Below, one piece after another: positions 6,277-7,445 of a stretch of 7,445 nucleotides of DNA (position 1 is its first letter; each line of letters begins with the position of its first letter). Below the pieces are notes generated by a model that saw only the letters and a program-made list of their open reading frames with translations, did not search any database and was not told the DNA's origin. A program made the translations under genes and the position numbers. The stretch is from an uncultured Bacilli bacterium (GTDB lineage: Bacteria > Bacillota_I > Bacilli_A > RF39 > UBA660). Location of the stretch: assembly GCA_944358565.1 (NCBI GenBank), contig CALVRK010000052.1, positions 1 to 7,445 on the forward strand, written 5' to 3'.

Positions 6277-7227
6277 ATGAAAAAAGAACCAGTTAAAACT
6301 ATAACATTAAAAGTTAGTGACAATACCATGGAAAAAATGAATGAATATTTTGAAGATAAAAAACGTTTAAAAACTCCACCATATGCTGTTTTCCAAGCCG
6401 ATGAAGCTGATACTGTTGTTACCTTATATCAATCCGGCAAAGCTGTCTTCCAAGGTATAAGTGCAGATATCGATGCTAATTTATGGTCTGAGATGGAAAA
6501 AAAATTTAATCCTAATAAAAATATCGATATGAAAGTCGCTAGTAATGACAAAAAAAAAGAAAGTAAAAAAAGCACAAAAATATATTATGCAAATACCATC
6601 GGTTCAGATGAAGTTGGAACTGGTGATTACTTTGGACCAATTGTCGTTACTGCCTCTTACGTTACTAAAGATAATATACCTTTCTTAGAAAGTTTAGGGG
6701 TTAAAGATTCTAAAAAATTAACCGACGAACAAATTTTAAAAATAACCCCACAAATCATTAAAAAAATTCCATATTACACCATGACCTTAAGCAATAAAGA
6801 ATATAACCAAAGACACAGCGAATACAATATGAATGCCATGAAAGCCATTTTACATAATAAAGCTTTACTAGAAATGACAAAAAAATATAAACAATACGAT
6901 TATATTGTCGTCGACCAATTTGCTGAAAAATATGTTTATTATAATTACTTAAGAAAAGTACCTAATGTTCAAAGAAATATAACTTTTATTACTAAAGCCG
7001 AAGATCAATGCTTATCTGTAGCCTGCTCTGCTATCATTAGTAGATATATTTTTATCAAAGAATTTGATAAACTTTCCAAAAAATATAATCAAATATTACC
7101 TAAAGGTGCTGGACTAGCAGTTGATGAAGTCGGTGCTAAATTAGTTAAAGAATATGGTATTGATGTTTTAAATGACATAGCTAAAACTAATTTTAAAAAC
7201 ACTGAAAAAATTCAAAATTTAATTTAA
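6277..7227 (+). CDS. rnhC: Ribonuclease HIII
   Basis: This enzyme cuts the RNA strand of RNA-DNA hybrids, removing R-loops and RNA primers. The 316-residue length fits the family. The N-terminal TBP-like domain (about 5-80) includes PPYAVFQADEADTVVTLYQSG (34-54), which marks the HIII type and separates it from RNase HII. A Lys/Ser-rich linker (91-101) joins it to the catalytic domain, with DEVGTGDYFGP (111-121; Asp111 and Glu112 catalytic), VVDQF with Asp213, and the KAEDQCLSVACSAIISR block (240-256), whose Glu242 is probably the remaining acidic residue. The ATG at 6277 follows AGGTGA (6266-6271); the in-frame ATG at 6250 lies inside the promoter -10 region. It is divergent from cvpA and ends at its own terminator. 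Confidence 0.96.
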   Translation: MKKEPVKTITLKVSDNTMEKMNEYFEDKKRLKTPPYAVFQADEADTVVTLYQSGKAVFQGISADIDANLWSEMEKKFNPNKNIDMKVASNDKKKESKKSTKIYYANTIGSDEVGTGDYFGPIVVTASYVTKDNIPFLESLGVKDSKKLTDEQILKITPQIIKKIPYYTMTLSNKEYNQRHSEYNMNAMKAILHNKALLEMTKKYKQYDYIVVDQFAEKYVYYNYLRKVPNVQRNITFITKAEDQCLSVACSAIISRYIFIKEFDKLSKKYNQILPKGAGLAVDEVGAKLVKEYGIDVLNDIAKTNFKNTEKIQNLI

Positions 7228-7250
7228 AAATAAATGCTTTCAAAAAAATT

Positions 7251-7279
7251 TCTTAGGAAACAAACCTAAGATTTTTTTT
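7251..7279 (+). terminator. Rho-independent terminator of rnhC
   Basis: TCTTAGG (7251-7257) pairs with CCTAAGA (7265-7271) around a 7-base loop, and eight T follow (7272-7279). Flanking A residues can lengthen the stem. It lies 23 bases after the rnhC stop. Confidence 0.85.
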
Positions 7280-7334
7280 ACAAATTTAAAAAAATCCTAA
7301 AAATTAAAAGTCTTTAAAGTTTAAAATGCAAAAC

Positions 7335-7362
7335 AAAAAAAGCCCTTGAAATTCAAGGACTT
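7335..7362 (-). terminator. Rho-independent terminator of the minus-strand RNA at the right edge
   Basis: On the minus strand AGTCCTTG (7354-7361) and CAAGGGCT (7341-7348) form an 8-base stem with one G-T pair around a 5-base loop, running into a tract of seven T on that strand (plus-strand A at 7334-7340). There is no reading frame before it on this strand, so it probably ends a structural RNA. It converges on the rnhC terminator. Confidence 0.75.
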
Positions 7363-7371
7363 CATAAATAA

Positions 7372-7445
7372 GCAAAGTCCAAAAGAGAAACCTTAACGAA
7401 TTAAAAACCTGATCTCCCAGGTGGGCATCACATCACTGGTTTTAG
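7372..7445 (-). ncRNA. ssrS: Probable 6S RNA, 3' half (gene runs off the window)
   Basis: 6S RNA binds the vegetative RNA polymerase holoenzyme by mimicking an open promoter and reduces transcription in stationary phase. The minus-strand sequence here reads GATGCCCACCTG, a 6-base loop, CAGGTTTTT, then AAGGTTTCTC and finally GGACTTTGC. That order matches the 3' half of 6S RNA as I remember it: a CCACCT hairpin with AGG on its return side, then a 3' strand of the closing stem. In Bacillota the closing stem pairs a 5' AAAGUCC with GGACUUU, which would lie beyond the window edge. A terminator follows directly and there is no open frame. Another structured RNA remains possible because the 5' half is not visible. 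Confidence 0.55.

Noticed and set aside
7371..7445. Riboswitch or leader on the plus strand at the right edge
   Set aside because: The terminator T tract and the recognisable hairpin order fit the minus strand; I could not match the plus strand to any riboswitch core.

Overview
This window comes from a very AT-rich, low-GC Gram-positive-type genome. The gene families and Shine-Dalgarno sites (GGAGGG, AGGTGA, GAGGAGGT) fit Bacillota. The genetic code is the standard one: lspA ends in TGA and tryptophans are encoded by TGG, which argues against Mycoplasma/Spiroplasma code 4. The combination of extreme AT content, a rhomboid gene joined to lspA-rluD and a reduced rnhC/cvpA/trxA locus suggests an uncultured Bacilli or Erysipelotrichales-like lineage; that placement is inference.

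Layout, left to right. (1) A rightward CDP-alcohol phosphatidyltransferase (phospholipid synthesis) with an unusual charged C-terminal tail. (2) A leftward YhcG/DUF1016-family PDDEXK nuclease gene broken by one extra base in an 8-A tract, and carrying two near-perfect GC-rich palindromes. (3) A leftward operon lspA-rluD-rhomboid, which joins lipoprotein signal peptidase, 23S rRNA pseudouridine synthase and an intramembrane protease, and ends in a hairpin terminator. (4) A rightward dCMP deaminase, divergent from lspA. (5) A leftward cvpA-trxA pair, convergent with the deaminase and sharing a bidirectional terminator with it. (6) A rightward RNase HIII gene (rnhC), divergent from cvpA, with its own terminator. 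(7) At the right edge, on the minus strand, the 3' half and terminator of what looks like 6S RNA.

Most genes are housekeeping: membrane lipid and lipoprotein maturation, rRNA modification, dUMP supply, redox and R-loop removal. rnhC, cvpA and trxA are also neighbours in Bacillus, where zapA, polX and mutS2 lie among them, so this looks like a shortened version of an old Bacillota locus. Transcription control appears simple: five promoters share a strong -10 (three TGnTAAAAT, one TGATATAAT, one TATAAT) placed only a few bases before the Shine-Dalgarno site, giving very short leaders. No insertion sequence, CRISPR array or tRNA was seen. The only accessory-looking gene is the broken yhcG. I found no convincing new multi-gene system.
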